Source of the DNA: Gordonia lacunae
Lineage (GTDB): Bacteria; Actinomycetota; Actinomycetes; Mycobacteriales; Mycobacteriaceae
Direction of reading: 5' to 3'
DNA length: 64,000 nucleotides
Assembly: GCF_002149015.1 (NCBI RefSeq)
Contig: NZ_NGFO01000014.1
Coordinates: forward strand, 62,001-126,000
The notes beneath the pieces were generated by a model, which did not search any database, was not told the origin of the DNA, and saw nothing but the letters and a program-made list of their open reading frames with translations. The stretch's first letter is position 1. Each line of letters begins with the position of its first letter. Position numbers and translations under genes: made by a program. Positions 16,925-25,756 of the stretch are shown in pieces.

Positions 16925-17748
16925 GCACCGGAGCGCTGCAACCGAGTACACGCGCACCCCAGGCCGCGACCGAGGCCCGGGTCCGGATCCGGCCGACCGC
17001 CGCGGTGATGCAGTCCCTCACGATGACGCACCGGGGCCTGCTGAAGATCAAACACAATCCGCAGCAGCTGTTCGACGTCATCGTGCTGCCCATCGTGTTC
17101 ACGGTCATGTTCTCCTCGATCTTCGGCGGTGCGATCGCCGGGAACGTCGTGGGATATCTCCCGCTGCTGATCCCCGGGGTACTGGTCCAGGTGTGTGTCG
17201 CGGCGTCGGTGGTGACCGGCGTCCAGTTGCGCGAGGACCTCGACCGCGGGGTCTTCGACCGGTTCAAGTCGCTGCCGATCGCGCGCATCGCGCCACTGGC
17301 CGGTGCGCTGGTGGCCAACACCCTGCGCTACGTCGTGGCGTCGGCCATCACGGTGTGCGTCGGGGTGATCATGGGGTACCGGCCGGCGAGTCCCGTGGGG
17401 GTCGCGGTCGCGTGCGTCCTGATCGTGGTGGTGGCGTTCTCGTTGAGCTGGATCTTCGCGCTTCTCGGTGTGCTGCTCGACAAGGCGTCGACCGTCCAGG
17501 GCGTCTCGATGCTCGTGCTGATGCCGATCACCTTCGTCTCCAATGCGCTTGTCCCGATCGACACCATGCCCGGGTGGATGCAGGCCTGCGCGTCGGCGAA
17601 CCCGGTCTCCCATCTCGTGACGGCGGCACGTGGACTGGCCGCCGGCGAGAACGTGGGGACCGACATCGCCTACACGCTCCTGGGTGCGGCGGCGATCCTC
17701 GCCGTGGTGGTGCCGGTGACCCTGCGGACCTACATGCGGCGGACCTGA
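16921..17748 (+). CDS. DrrB-like ABC-2 type permease
   Basis: A 275-residue inner-membrane protein with an about 50-residue cytoplasmic N-terminus containing the NPQQLFDVIVLPIVFTVMF first helix, and six hydrophobic segments in total. LREDLDRGVFDRFKSLPI is the ABC-2 coupling-helix region and FVSNALVPIDTMPGWMQ the family signature late loop. The start overlaps the ATPase stop by 4 bp, so the two subunits are translationally coupled. With the adjacent glycosyl- and acyltransferases, export of a glycolipid is the best inference; self-resistance or drug efflux is the alternative. Confidence 0.9.
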   Translation: MSTGALQPSTRAPQAATEARVRIRPTAAVMQSLTMTHRGLLKIKHNPQQLFDVIVLPIVFTVMFSSIFGGAIAGNVVGYLPLLIPGVLVQVCVAASVVTGVQLREDLDRGVFDRFKSLPIARIAPLAGALVANTLRYVVASAITVCVGVIMGYRPASPVGVAVACVLIVVVAFSLSWIFALLGVLLDKASTVQGVSMLVLMPITFVSNALVPIDTMPGWMQACASANPVSHLVTAARGLAAGENVGTDIAYTLLGAAAILAVVVPVTLRTYMRRT

Positions 17749-17793
17749 GTGTCCGTGCCGATGACCGACCGATCAGCGCGAGGAGCAGACACC

Positions 17794-18672
17794 ATGAGCA
17801 CGCCGATCACCTTCTCGGTGGTGGTACCGGTCTACAACGAGGAGGACACGATCGGCGAGTGCCTCGCCCGGTTGTCGGCACAGTCCGACCGGATCACCGA
17901 AATCGTGGTGGTGGACAACAATTCGACCGACGGCAGCCGCGCGGTGATCGACGCCTGGCGTTCGGCCCACCCGCGGATCCGCGTGATCGACGAGGCCCGG
18001 CAGGGGCTGGTGTACGCGCGCAACGCCGGGCTCGACGCCGCGACGGGTGATCTCGTCGCCCGCATCGACGCCGACACCCGGGTGCCCCCGGACTGGGCGC
18101 GCACGATCGTGGAGTTCTTCGCGGCCGACGTGGGGGAGGACTGGGCGGCCCTGTGCGGGCGAGGGGAGGCCTATGACGTGCCCCTGGCCGGGAGGCTCGA
18201 CCGGTGGAAGACCCGCCTGCACCCGCTGAACGGGTTGCGGCGCGCGAAGCCCGTGACCGAGGTACCCGTGCTCTACGGCTCGAACATGGTGCTGCGGCGC
18301 ACGACCTGGGCGGCGATCCGGGACCGGGTCAGCATGCGCCGGAACATTTTCGAAGACGTGGACATGGGCCTCTGCGTGGGTGACGCGGGCGGGCGCAACG
18401 CCTTTCTCCGCTCGCTGACCGTCGGGGTCTCCCCGCGCCGGATGGAGACCGGCATGGTGCCGTTCGTCCGGTACATGAGTTTCCTCCCGCGAACCTTCCT
18501 GCTGCATCGGCGCTTCGGGCTGGCGGCCGGCGCGGCTGCGATCTATGTGCCCGCGATCTCGGTCACGCACGCGATGCGACTCGTCGTGCTGCGGTCCTAC
18601 GACTCCCGGACGGGTCGGATCGATCCGCGAAACCTGCTGCGGGGCGGTGGTTCCGATCGTGTCCTGCCGTGA
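17794..18672 (+). CDS. Family 2 (GT2) glycosyltransferase
   Basis: A 292-residue GT-A fold enzyme. It has SVVVPVYNEEDTIGECL at the N-terminus, VVVDNNSTDGS, the metal/nucleotide-binding DxD in ARIDADTRV, and FEDVDMGL, an ED-type catalytic base motif. A C-terminal hydrophobic stretch (LAAGAAAIYVPAISV) suggests membrane association. ATG 17794 is preferred over GTG 17749 because AGGAG lies 8 nt upstream. It follows the permease by 45 bp and is probably in the same operon. Sugar donor and acceptor are unknown; the enzyme works on the cytoplasmic face. Confidence 0.88.
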   Translation: MSTPITFSVVVPVYNEEDTIGECLARLSAQSDRITEIVVVDNNSTDGSRAVIDAWRSAHPRIRVIDEARQGLVYARNAGLDAATGDLVARIDADTRVPPDWARTIVEFFAADVGEDWAALCGRGEAYDVPLAGRLDRWKTRLHPLNGLRRAKPVTEVPVLYGSNMVLRRTTWAAIRDRVSMRRNIFEDVDMGLCVGDAGGRNAFLRSLTVGVSPRRMETGMVPFVRYMSFLPRTFLLHRRFGLAAGAAAIYVPAISVTHAMRLVVLRSYDSRTGRIDPRNLLRGGGSDRVLP

Positions 18673-18697
18673 CCGTCGGAGTCCGGCCGGCCCGGGA

Positions 18698-20041
18698 TCA
18701 GCCGGCGCGCCGACGCGTCGCCTGCGTCGCGACCGTCTCTTCGACGATGTCGGACGCCGACCGCACGGCCTCGGCGGGGGGGATGAGCCGGCGGCGGAGA
18801 TCGGCGGACCGCCGATGGGTGTCCGCGTCCAGGATTCGGTCGAAAGCCGCGGTCAGCGACTCCGCGGTCACCCGCGCCATCGGCAACGTGGCGCCCACCC
18901 GCGCGGTGCTCAGGGCCCGTCCCCAGATCGGCTGATCGGCGCCGACCCAGGTGACCAGGGTGGGCAGACCGGCGCGCAGGCCCGCCGCCACCGACCCGGC
19001 GCCGCCGTGGTGGACCGCGGCGCGGCACCGCGGCAGTACGGTGTCGTGATCGACGTGCCCGACCACACGTACGGCGTCCGCGGATGTCGATGCGCCCGAG
19101 TCGGATTCGCTCGACATGAAACCGCTCCAGCCGCCCGACACCAGCAACCTGATCCCGAGCCGCCGCGCCGCGGTACGGAACGCGTCGGCCAGAGCGTCGG
19201 GGTCGGCCGGCAACATGCTGCCGAAACCGACGTACACCGGGGCGTCGCCGGCGTCGAGCCAGTCGGCGAGGCTTCCCGGTCCCGGCTCGTCATCGAGTCC
19301 GGCATCACCCACCCCGGCTCGTTGCGGTGCGGCGAGAGTGAAGAATCCGACCAGCGGTCGACGCCGGCCCCACTGCGTGGTGAGACCCCCGAAGAGGGCC
19401 GGGTCGTAGGCCTGGATCTCGGGAACCCCGGTGCGGGAGATGAGTTCGGCGTAGGGGCGGGCCAGTGGCGACAATCCCAGGTCGGATCGCAGGGTGTTCT
19501 CGGCCGAGCGGGTCGCGAGCCAGAGGGCTCGCTCGGCGACGCGCCAGCTCAGGTCATTGACCGCCGCCGGCGCATCGACACCGAGGTGAGCGAGCAGCGA
19601 CACCGAGCTGTTGCGCCGAATGGGGCAGTAGTGCAGCGGGATGTGGGGGATCCCGAGAACGGCCGAGACGTTGTGGGCGCGTTCCTGACCGGCGCTGCTC
19701 GCGATGAGCGCGTCCGCCCCGTCGACGAGCTCGAGCAGGCGTTGCTGCATCGCGCGGCCGTCGCGCACCGACATCGCCGACACCGCGCGCAACCGGGTGC
19801 GCGGGTTCTTCGATCGCATGTCCTCGCGTACCAGATCGGAGCCAAGCAGGTCCCGCGTGCTCGCACCGTAGACCTCGGTGGGAATTCCGGCGCCGCTGCC
19901 GAATTCGACCAGATCGGGTGGCGTCGCGAGGGTCACCTCATGCCCCCGTCCCAGGAGTTCGGCGGCGAGGGCGACGGCCGGCTGGACGTCGCCGCGGCTG
20001 CCGTTGACCGCGATCACGAACCTCAACGTCGAACCCCTCAC
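18698..20041 (-). CDS. GT1 (UGT-fold) glycosyltransferase A
   Basis: A 447-residue GT-B enzyme. N-terminal VNGSRGDVQPAVALAAEL is the acceptor-domain opening of the rhamnosyl/UGT group found in mycobacterial glycopeptidolipid and phenolic glycolipid loci. C-terminal donor-site motifs are VYVGFGSM, AVHHGGAGSVAAGLRAGLP and GADQPIWG. The start codon is a GTG at 20039-20041; a TTG 12 nt inside is an alternative. It is the only glycosyltransferase in the cluster on the minus strand: it converges on the GT2 gene and diverges from GT1-B. Confidence 0.88.
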   Translation of the reverse strand: MRGSTLRFVIAVNGSRGDVQPAVALAAELLGRGHEVTLATPPDLVEFGSGAGIPTEVYGASTRDLLGSDLVREDMRSKNPRTRLRAVSAMSVRDGRAMQQRLLELVDGADALIASSAGQERAHNVSAVLGIPHIPLHYCPIRRNSSVSLLAHLGVDAPAAVNDLSWRVAERALWLATRSAENTLRSDLGLSPLARPYAELISRTGVPEIQAYDPALFGGLTTQWGRRRPLVGFFTLAAPQRAGVGDAGLDDEPGPGSLADWLDAGDAPVYVGFGSMLPADPDALADAFRTAARRLGIRLLVSGGWSGFMSSESDSGASTSADAVRVVGHVDHDTVLPRCRAAVHHGGAGSVAAGLRAGLPTLVTWVGADQPIWGRALSTARVGATLPMARVTAESLTAAFDRILDADTHRRSADLRRRLIPPAEAVRSASDIVEETVATQATRRRAG

Positions 20042-20130
20042 GTGTCGGTGTGGTCGGATGGGCGACCGATTCTAAACACGGCCCGCCACCGCGGCGCGCG
20101 GCCCGAGACGTGGATCACCGGAGCGGTGTC

Positions 20131-21516
20131 ATGAGGGTCTCGTTCGTCATCAACGGAACACGCGGGGACGTCCAGCCGGCAACGGTACTGGCGAGGGAGC
20201 TCGCGCGGCGCGGCCACGACGTGCGTCTCGGGGTCCCGCCCAACATGGTCCCGTCTGCCCGGGCCTGGGCGGACGGTGTCGTGCGGCTGGCGGTCGTGCC
20301 GCTCGGCCAGGACACCCGTGCCCACCTCGAGACGGTGGCACAGGTCCGAGCGCAGGCGGGACGTCACCCGCTCCGACGTCTGCGGGTCCTGCTCTCGCTG
20401 CGGAACGCCGGATGGGATGACCTCGTCGCCGACATGGCCGTGGTCGTCGACGGCGCCGACGTCATCGTGAGCGGCTTGATCACCGAACAGCCCGCACTCG
20501 CCTTCGCCGAATCCGCCGGAGTCCCCCTGGTGTCGATCCATCACGCTCCCGTACGCCGCAACCGCCGGGTCGGCCCGGTGCCCGGCCGGTTTCCGGGTGG
20601 CCCCCGCGCCGTCCGGGCGCAATGGGTCGCCTACGACGCCGCGTTCGGCCTGCTCACCAGGCGACGAGAGCGTCGCCTGCGCGCCGGACTGGGGTCGACC
20701 GGGGCGTCAGGGCCCTACGCCGCTCGGCTGCGGGCGGCGGCGGGTCTGGAGTTGCAGGCCTACGACCCGTTGTTCGGTGCGCCTCACGCTCGGTCCGGAC
20801 CGCACGATCGGCTGTGGAGCGACGACACGGCCGCTCGTCCCCGACCGACGGTGGGGTTCCTCGGGTGGCCCGAGGAGCACCCGGTTGCCGGCTCCGACGC
20901 ACTCGCGTCCTGGCTCGACGCCGGCGACGCCCCCATCTACGTGGGTTTCGGCAGCATGCCGTTGCGGGGCGGGGAGAGCACCCTGCGCGTCGTCACGGAA
21001 CTCGGCCGCCGGCTCGGCCGTCGTGTGCTGGTGTGTGCCGGCTGGACCGAACTGAGCGAGGAGGTGCGCAGCGGCGTCGAGTCCGACGCGGTGCGGGTCG
21101 AGACCCAGGTCGACCACCGCACGGTCGTCGGCCGGTGCGCGGTCGTGGTCCACCACGGCGGCGCCGGGACCACCGCGGCCGTGCTGCGCGCCGGCCGGCC
21201 ATCGGTGATCTGCTGGTATGGCGCGGATCAGCCGTTCTGGGGAGCCGAACTCGAACGGCTGGGTGTCGGCGTGTCGATGCCGATGGCCCGTGCGGGACGC
21301 GACCTGGACGTGGATCGGCTGTGCAAGGCGGTCGCGGCGATGCTCGACCCCGCGGTCGCCGATCGGGCCGCGCGACTGCCGACGGTCTTGGTGAGCGAGG
21401 ACGTGGCGCTGGCGGATGCCGCGCACGCGGTCGAGAGTTCGGTGACAAGCTCGTGCACGAGGGAACCGTGTTCGCGGGGACCGCAGATGCACAGCGGAAC
21501 GAAGGTGGACGTATGA
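20131..21516 (+). CDS. GT1 (UGT-fold) glycosyltransferase B
   Basis: A 461-residue GT-B enzyme with INGTRGDVQPATVLARELARR at the N-terminus, YVGFGSMP, VVHHGGAGTTAAVLRAGRP and GADQPFWG in the donor domain. ATG 20131 is taken as start, because residues upstream of it in the open frame do not match the family and lie in the divergent promoter. The stop overlaps the following acyltransferase ATG (ATGA), so the sugar transfer and acylation genes are translationally coupled. The donor may be dTDP-rhamnose or a related deoxysugar, by analogy with mycobacterial homologues only. Confidence 0.88.
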   Translation: MRVSFVINGTRGDVQPATVLARELARRGHDVRLGVPPNMVPSARAWADGVVRLAVVPLGQDTRAHLETVAQVRAQAGRHPLRRLRVLLSLRNAGWDDLVADMAVVVDGADVIVSGLITEQPALAFAESAGVPLVSIHHAPVRRNRRVGPVPGRFPGGPRAVRAQWVAYDAAFGLLTRRRERRLRAGLGSTGASGPYAARLRAAAGLELQAYDPLFGAPHARSGPHDRLWSDDTAARPRPTVGFLGWPEEHPVAGSDALASWLDAGDAPIYVGFGSMPLRGGESTLRVVTELGRRLGRRVLVCAGWTELSEEVRSGVESDAVRVETQVDHRTVVGRCAVVVHHGGAGTTAAVLRAGRPSVICWYGADQPFWGAELERLGVGVSMPMARAGRDLDVDRLCKAVAAMLDPAVADRAARLPTVLVSEDVALADAAHAVESSVTSSCTREPCSRGPQMHSGTKVDV

Positions 21517-22991
21517 CGACGATGCAGTCGCACGCGGCGGGACGACCCGAGGACGAGCGGGCGGCCGGGGGAGAGCGGGGCCTGCGTGGTCTCGCGGCAC
21601 GCGTACGCGCCGAGGGGTCGGCGATCCGGGGCGACCGGCTCACCTCCGAAGACGCCCCGTTCTGGTTCGTCACGCCGGCACTCGGCTGGTCGGTCGTGCT
21701 CCAGCTCGTGTGGGTGTTCGACGACGAGGTCTCGATCGAGGCACTCACCGCGATGAACGCGGCACTGGCGCGCGGGCGGTTGAACCGCATGCTCGTCGTG
21801 CCGGATGTCGTCGGGGCGCGTCCGCGCTGGGTCGAGGCGCCCGACGCACCCGGACTGGCAGCCGACAGCCGACCGGTGTCGGAGGCGGAGATCGACGAGT
21901 GGGCGACCGCGGAGATGTCCGGTGTTCCTCTCGATGCCGAGGGCGGGCGGTGCTGGCGGTTGCGGTCGGTCCCGACCGCCGCCGGCGGCACCGTGGTCTC
22001 GCTGTGCGCCCTGCACGTGGTCACCGACGGTCGGGGCATGCTCGCGGCCGCAACCGAGGCCGCCATGGCCTCGGCGGTACCGCTCGACCCCGGGGCCGGT
22101 CCCGCAACCGCGGCGGCCCGCGAGGCGCCCCACCCGCCGGTCTCGTGGCGTCGCCGGCGGATCGGCGATGTCGTGGACGCCGGGTCGCAGGCCGTGGCGG
22201 TCGTCACCGGACTCGCCCGGGCGGCACTCGAACAGCGCAAGGCCGGCGGGCCCGAACCCGACCCGCGCCCGGCTCGCACCCCGATCGCCGAACGTTCGCC
22301 CGCCGCCGAGTTCACGTGGGCCACCGCGACCGTGCCGGCAGCGGACTTCGACCGGGTCGCCGCCGAACACGACGGCACCGCCAACACTTTGTTCATCGCC
22401 GTGGTCAGCGGCCTGCTCCGCTCGAGTGGCCATGCGCCGCTGCCGAATCCGATCAAGGTCGGAGTTCCGGTCGACCGTCGCGAGAGCGAGGCGGACACCA
22501 GATCCAATCCGATCGCGGGCGTATCGGTGTATCTCACCGACGAGCCGGTCGCCGGCGGCGACCTCGGCGGCATCCGGTCCGCGTGCAAGGCGGCTTTCGT
22601 CCGCCTGTCCGAGGGCCGACGGGCCCCGCACATCCATCTGCGACCGCTGGCGTGGTTCCTGCCGCCGGCCGTGATCGTCAAGATCGTCAGCGCCGGCAAC
22701 GGGATCCCCGACGCGGTGATCTCCAACCTCGGTGACGTGCGACCCGCGGCGACGGTGCTGGGGGGTAGGCCGGCGCGCAAGATCGCCTTCCGCGGAATGG
22801 CGCAGGGCGTCGACGCCTCGGCGGGACAGCGGTTCGGCGACGGGGTCCAATCGTGGCTCGTCCGCACGCGGGACCAGGTCACGTTCACCGTGCTCGGCTG
22901 CGACGAGACGAGTTTCTCCTCCGACGCCGTCGTCGCGGACCTGCTCGACCGAGAACTGACGGCGTGGGGGCTGCCCCACGAGATCTGGTGA
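21513..22991 (+). CDS. CoA-dependent acyltransferase-fold protein (WS/DGAT or CAT-like), copy 1
   Basis: A 492-residue protein. SLCALHVVTDGRGML carries the HxxxDG acyltransfer motif near residue 170. VGVPVDRRESEADTRSNPIAG and PDAVISNLGDVRP are C-terminal-subdomain segments like those of the condensation/WS-DGAT superfamily. It is clearly different from the three PapA-like proteins. A Pro/Arg-rich linker (about residues 245-270) joins the two halves. No membrane helix is evident. It is coupled to GT1-B by a 4-bp overlap. The likely role is acylation of the sugar or glycolipid made by the neighbouring transferases; the donor is unknown. Confidence 0.75.
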   Translation: MTTMQSHAAGRPEDERAAGGERGLRGLAARVRAEGSAIRGDRLTSEDAPFWFVTPALGWSVVLQLVWVFDDEVSIEALTAMNAALARGRLNRMLVVPDVVGARPRWVEAPDAPGLAADSRPVSEAEIDEWATAEMSGVPLDAEGGRCWRLRSVPTAAGGTVVSLCALHVVTDGRGMLAAATEAAMASAVPLDPGAGPATAAAREAPHPPVSWRRRRIGDVVDAGSQAVAVVTGLARAALEQRKAGGPEPDPRPARTPIAERSPAAEFTWATATVPAADFDRVAAEHDGTANTLFIAVVSGLLRSSGHAPLPNPIKVGVPVDRRESEADTRSNPIAGVSVYLTDEPVAGGDLGGIRSACKAAFVRLSEGRRAPHIHLRPLAWFLPPAVIVKIVSAGNGIPDAVISNLGDVRPAATVLGGRPARKIAFRGMAQGVDASAGQRFGDGVQSWLVRTRDQVTFTVLGCDETSFSSDAVVADLLDRELTAWGLPHEIW

Positions 22992-23023
22992 CCCATCGAA
23001 CCCGTTGATGCTGAGGAGAACAC

Positions 23024-24400
23024 GTGACCGTGACGGCGACCGACAGCCCACCCGCCCAGGTGCTCCGTGTGACCGGCCCCGATGAGTCCTACCTGCTCGT
23101 CGCGGAGCTGTTCGGGATGGGTGCCCCCATCCAGATCACGTGGGTCTTCGACGACGACCCGGGGGATGAGGCGATCGACTCGCTGCGGACCGGACTCGCG
23201 GCCGGACCGCTGCACCGTGCCGTGTCCCGCCGTCGGGTCCCGTTCGCCCGCCACCGTTGGGTTCGGTCGCCGCGAACGGTGCACGCCGGGCGGGTACAGG
23301 TCATCGATGCCGACGGCGTCGGCGAATGGGCCGATGCGGTGCTCCGCGCGAGTCGTCTCGATCCCGTGCGTGGGTCCGGCTGGCAGCTCGACTCGGCGCG
23401 GATCGCCGGCGGTGGCCGTGCGGTGTCATTGCTCGCCTCCCACATGATCACCGACGGCCACGGACTGTATCGACTGGTGGCCGACGCGGCAGCGGGCCGG
23501 ACCGCGAGCCTCCCCGCGCCCGGCAGCGGACGCTCGTGGGGGGCCGTACGCGCCGATGCGGCCGACGCGGCCGCGTCGGTACGGGCGGCCGCGCGATCCG
23601 TGCGGATCCTGGTCCGCGAGGCGCTCACGGCGCGGGCCGCCGGCACCGGCGACTCCCGAACAGCTGTGCGTTCGTCGCGTGCGACGCCCCCGAGGGCGGC
23701 CGGGTCCGTGTCCGACCCGGACACGACGCTGGCGACGGTCGACGTCTCGGCAAGCGAGTGGGCCGCTCGTGCCGCCGAGCACGGCGGCACCCAGAACTCG
23801 CTGTTCACCGCGCTCCTCGCCGGGATCGTGCACCGTTCGGGTCGTCCGCTCGACGGTCCGATGAAGGTGTGCATCGCGGTCAGCACGAGAGACGGCGACG
23901 ACGACCACCGCGCCAACGCATCGGGCGGGGTGTGGATTCGGATCGCCGATCCCGTCGAACCGGGCGCCGACCTCACCACCATCCGGTCGTCGAGCAAGCG
24001 TGCCTTCGTCGACTACGCCGAGTCCGGTGGCGATCAGACCGCCGACAACCTCCAGCCGATCGTCCGGATGCTCCCGAAACGACTCATCGGGCGGCTGATG
24101 CGCGGCATCCCCGGACCCGACACGACCGTGTCGAACCTCGGCTCGACGCCGGAGTCGGCGTTGCGCATCGGCGACCGCACCGCGTCCCGGTTCGCCATCC
24201 GCGCGGTCATGCAGGGGATGCCCGCGGAGGAGCGGCGGGTACGCGGTCCGGCGATCGCTGCCTGGGCGGTCACCTACGGCGACACGATCACGCTCACGTT
24301 CTTCGGCATCGACCCCGACGACTTCGGCGACCCCGGGCGGTTGCGCACACTGATCGCCGACGAACTGACCGCCTGGCGGATCGGACACCGGTTCTGGTGA
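23024..24400 (+). CDS. CoA-dependent acyltransferase-fold protein (WS/DGAT or CAT-like), copy 2
   Basis: A 458-residue paralogue of the preceding gene. LLASHMITDGHGLY contains the HxxxDG motif near residue 140. IQITWVFDDDPGDEAID near the N-terminus parallels VLQLVWVFDDE in copy 1, and DELTAWRIGHRFW parallels the C-terminal RELTAWGLPHEIW. GTG 23024 follows a GGAGAA ribosome-binding sequence. The gap to copy 1 is 32 bp, and the stop overlaps the GTG of GT1-C (GTGA). Sequence divergence between copies indicates separate roles. Confidence 0.75.
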   Translation: MTVTATDSPPAQVLRVTGPDESYLLVAELFGMGAPIQITWVFDDDPGDEAIDSLRTGLAAGPLHRAVSRRRVPFARHRWVRSPRTVHAGRVQVIDADGVGEWADAVLRASRLDPVRGSGWQLDSARIAGGGRAVSLLASHMITDGHGLYRLVADAAAGRTASLPAPGSGRSWGAVRADAADAAASVRAAARSVRILVREALTARAAGTGDSRTAVRSSRATPPRAAGSVSDPDTTLATVDVSASEWAARAAEHGGTQNSLFTALLAGIVHRSGRPLDGPMKVCIAVSTRDGDDDHRANASGGVWIRIADPVEPGADLTTIRSSSKRAFVDYAESGGDQTADNLQPIVRMLPKRLIGRLMRGIPGPDTTVSNLGSTPESALRIGDRTASRFAIRAVMQGMPAEERRVRGPAIAAWAVTYGDTITLTFFGIDPDDFGDPGRLRTLIADELTAWRIGHRFW

Positions 24401-25695
24401 CGGCGCACCACATCTCGATCGTCCTGTACGGCAGTCGGGGCGACATCCAGCCGGGTGTCTGTCTGGCTCTCGAACTGCAGGCGCGCGGCCATCGCGTCAG
24501 CGTCCTCGCCCCGCCGAACCTCTCGGGCCTCGCGCGGGCCGTCGGGGTGCGGGAGGTCCACGAGATCGGCCTCGACTCCGATGCGGCGTGGTCGTCGGAC
24601 GGCGCGCGGTCGGCGCGCGGCAGTCGTAACCCGTTGGCGCGGATCGCATTCGCCCTCCGCACCGTCCGAGGCGGCTTCGACGCGCTCGACGCCGACCTCG
24701 AGCGTCTCTTCGTCCCGGAGTCGGCGCCGCTGCACGACACCGGCCTCCTCGTCGCCGCACCGCTGTGCCAAGACCGCATCGTCGCCCTGGCCGAGCGTCT
24801 GGGCGTCCCGCTGACCGTGCTGCGGTACGGTCCGATGTCGGAGAACGGACTCATCGGCGCCGTGCCCGGACTCACCGAGCGATGGTCACCGGCAGCCAAG
24901 CGCCGATCCTGGCGCGTCGCCGACCGGCTGACCTGGGTCGCGACCGGGTGGAACGAGAATCGCTTCCGGCGCCGGATCGGACTCGCCCCGAGTCGCGGGC
25001 CGCTGCCGCGGCGCCTGGTCGCCGACGGGATCCCGCAGATCCAGGCCTACGACGCGGAGATGGTGCCGGGTCTCGCCGCGGAGTGGGACGACCGCAAACC
25101 CCTCGTCGGCTTCTTCGACCTCCCGGCCGCGAGCCGACCGGGCATCGCCGAGATCGGCGCGGACACCACCGAACTCGCCGGCTGGTTGGACGCAGGCGAG
25201 CCGCCGCTGTTCCTCACCTTCGGCAGCATGCCCATCCTCGACACGCCGACGCTGATCACACGCTGGCGGTCCGCCGCGCGTGCCCACGGGGTGCGCTGCC
25301 TCATCGCGATGGGAGACGCGACCGGAATCGACCCCGACGACCCGGATGTCTTCCACACCGCAGGCGTGGACCACGCGTCGGTGCTGCCGCGGTGTGTCGC
25401 GACGGTCCATCACGGCGGCGCCGGGACCACTGCGGCCGGCCTACGGGCCGGACTCCCGAGCCTTGTCTGTGCGGTCACCGCCGATCAGCCCTTCTGGGGC
25501 GAGCGGGTCCGGGCGCTCGGGGTGGGGGAGGCCCTCCGGCTGTCGACGTTCACCGACGAGGATGCACTCGCCGGCCTGAAAACGGTGCTCGCCGACGAGA
25601 CCCGTTCGGCGGCCGCCGCATTCGCGCGCCGGATGACATCCCCGGACAAGGCCGTCGCCGCGGCGGCAGACATCTGCGAAGCCCGGCTGAGATAG
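24397..25695 (+). CDS. GT1 (UGT-fold) glycosyltransferase C
   Basis: A 432-residue GT-B enzyme. YGSRGDIQPGVCLALELQAR opens the acceptor domain; LTFGSMPI, TVHHGGAGTTAAGLRAGLP and TADQPFWG form the donor site. The acceptor-side half (about residues 60-190) differs from GT1-A and GT1-B, so a different acceptor is likely. The GTG start at 24397 overlaps the stop of the acyltransferase by 4 bp. It is the last gene of the cluster, followed by a terminator and then kgd on the other strand. Confidence 0.88.
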   Translation: MTAHHISIVLYGSRGDIQPGVCLALELQARGHRVSVLAPPNLSGLARAVGVREVHEIGLDSDAAWSSDGARSARGSRNPLARIAFALRTVRGGFDALDADLERLFVPESAPLHDTGLLVAAPLCQDRIVALAERLGVPLTVLRYGPMSENGLIGAVPGLTERWSPAAKRRSWRVADRLTWVATGWNENRFRRRIGLAPSRGPLPRRLVADGIPQIQAYDAEMVPGLAAEWDDRKPLVGFFDLPAASRPGIAEIGADTTELAGWLDAGEPPLFLTFGSMPILDTPTLITRWRSAARAHGVRCLIAMGDATGIDPDDPDVFHTAGVDHASVLPRCVATVHHGGAGTTAAGLRAGLPSLVCAVTADQPFWGERVRALGVGEALRLSTFTDEDALAGLKTVLADETRSAAAAFARRMTSPDKAVAAAADICEARLR

Positions 25696-25707
25696 CGGCA
25701 CCGACGA

Positions 25708-25743
25708 CCGCGGCCACCAACCCCGAGGGGCTGGTGGCCGCGG
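25708..25743. terminator. Bidirectional hairpin terminator between GT1-C and kgd
   Basis: CCGCGGCCACCA (25708-25719) and TGGTGGCCGCGG (25732-25743) are perfect 12-bp arms, and the 12-nt loop can pair further (CCCC with GGGG). It is placed between two convergent genes and serves both. Confidence 0.8.
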
Positions 25744-25756
25744 TGCGACGGGCGTC

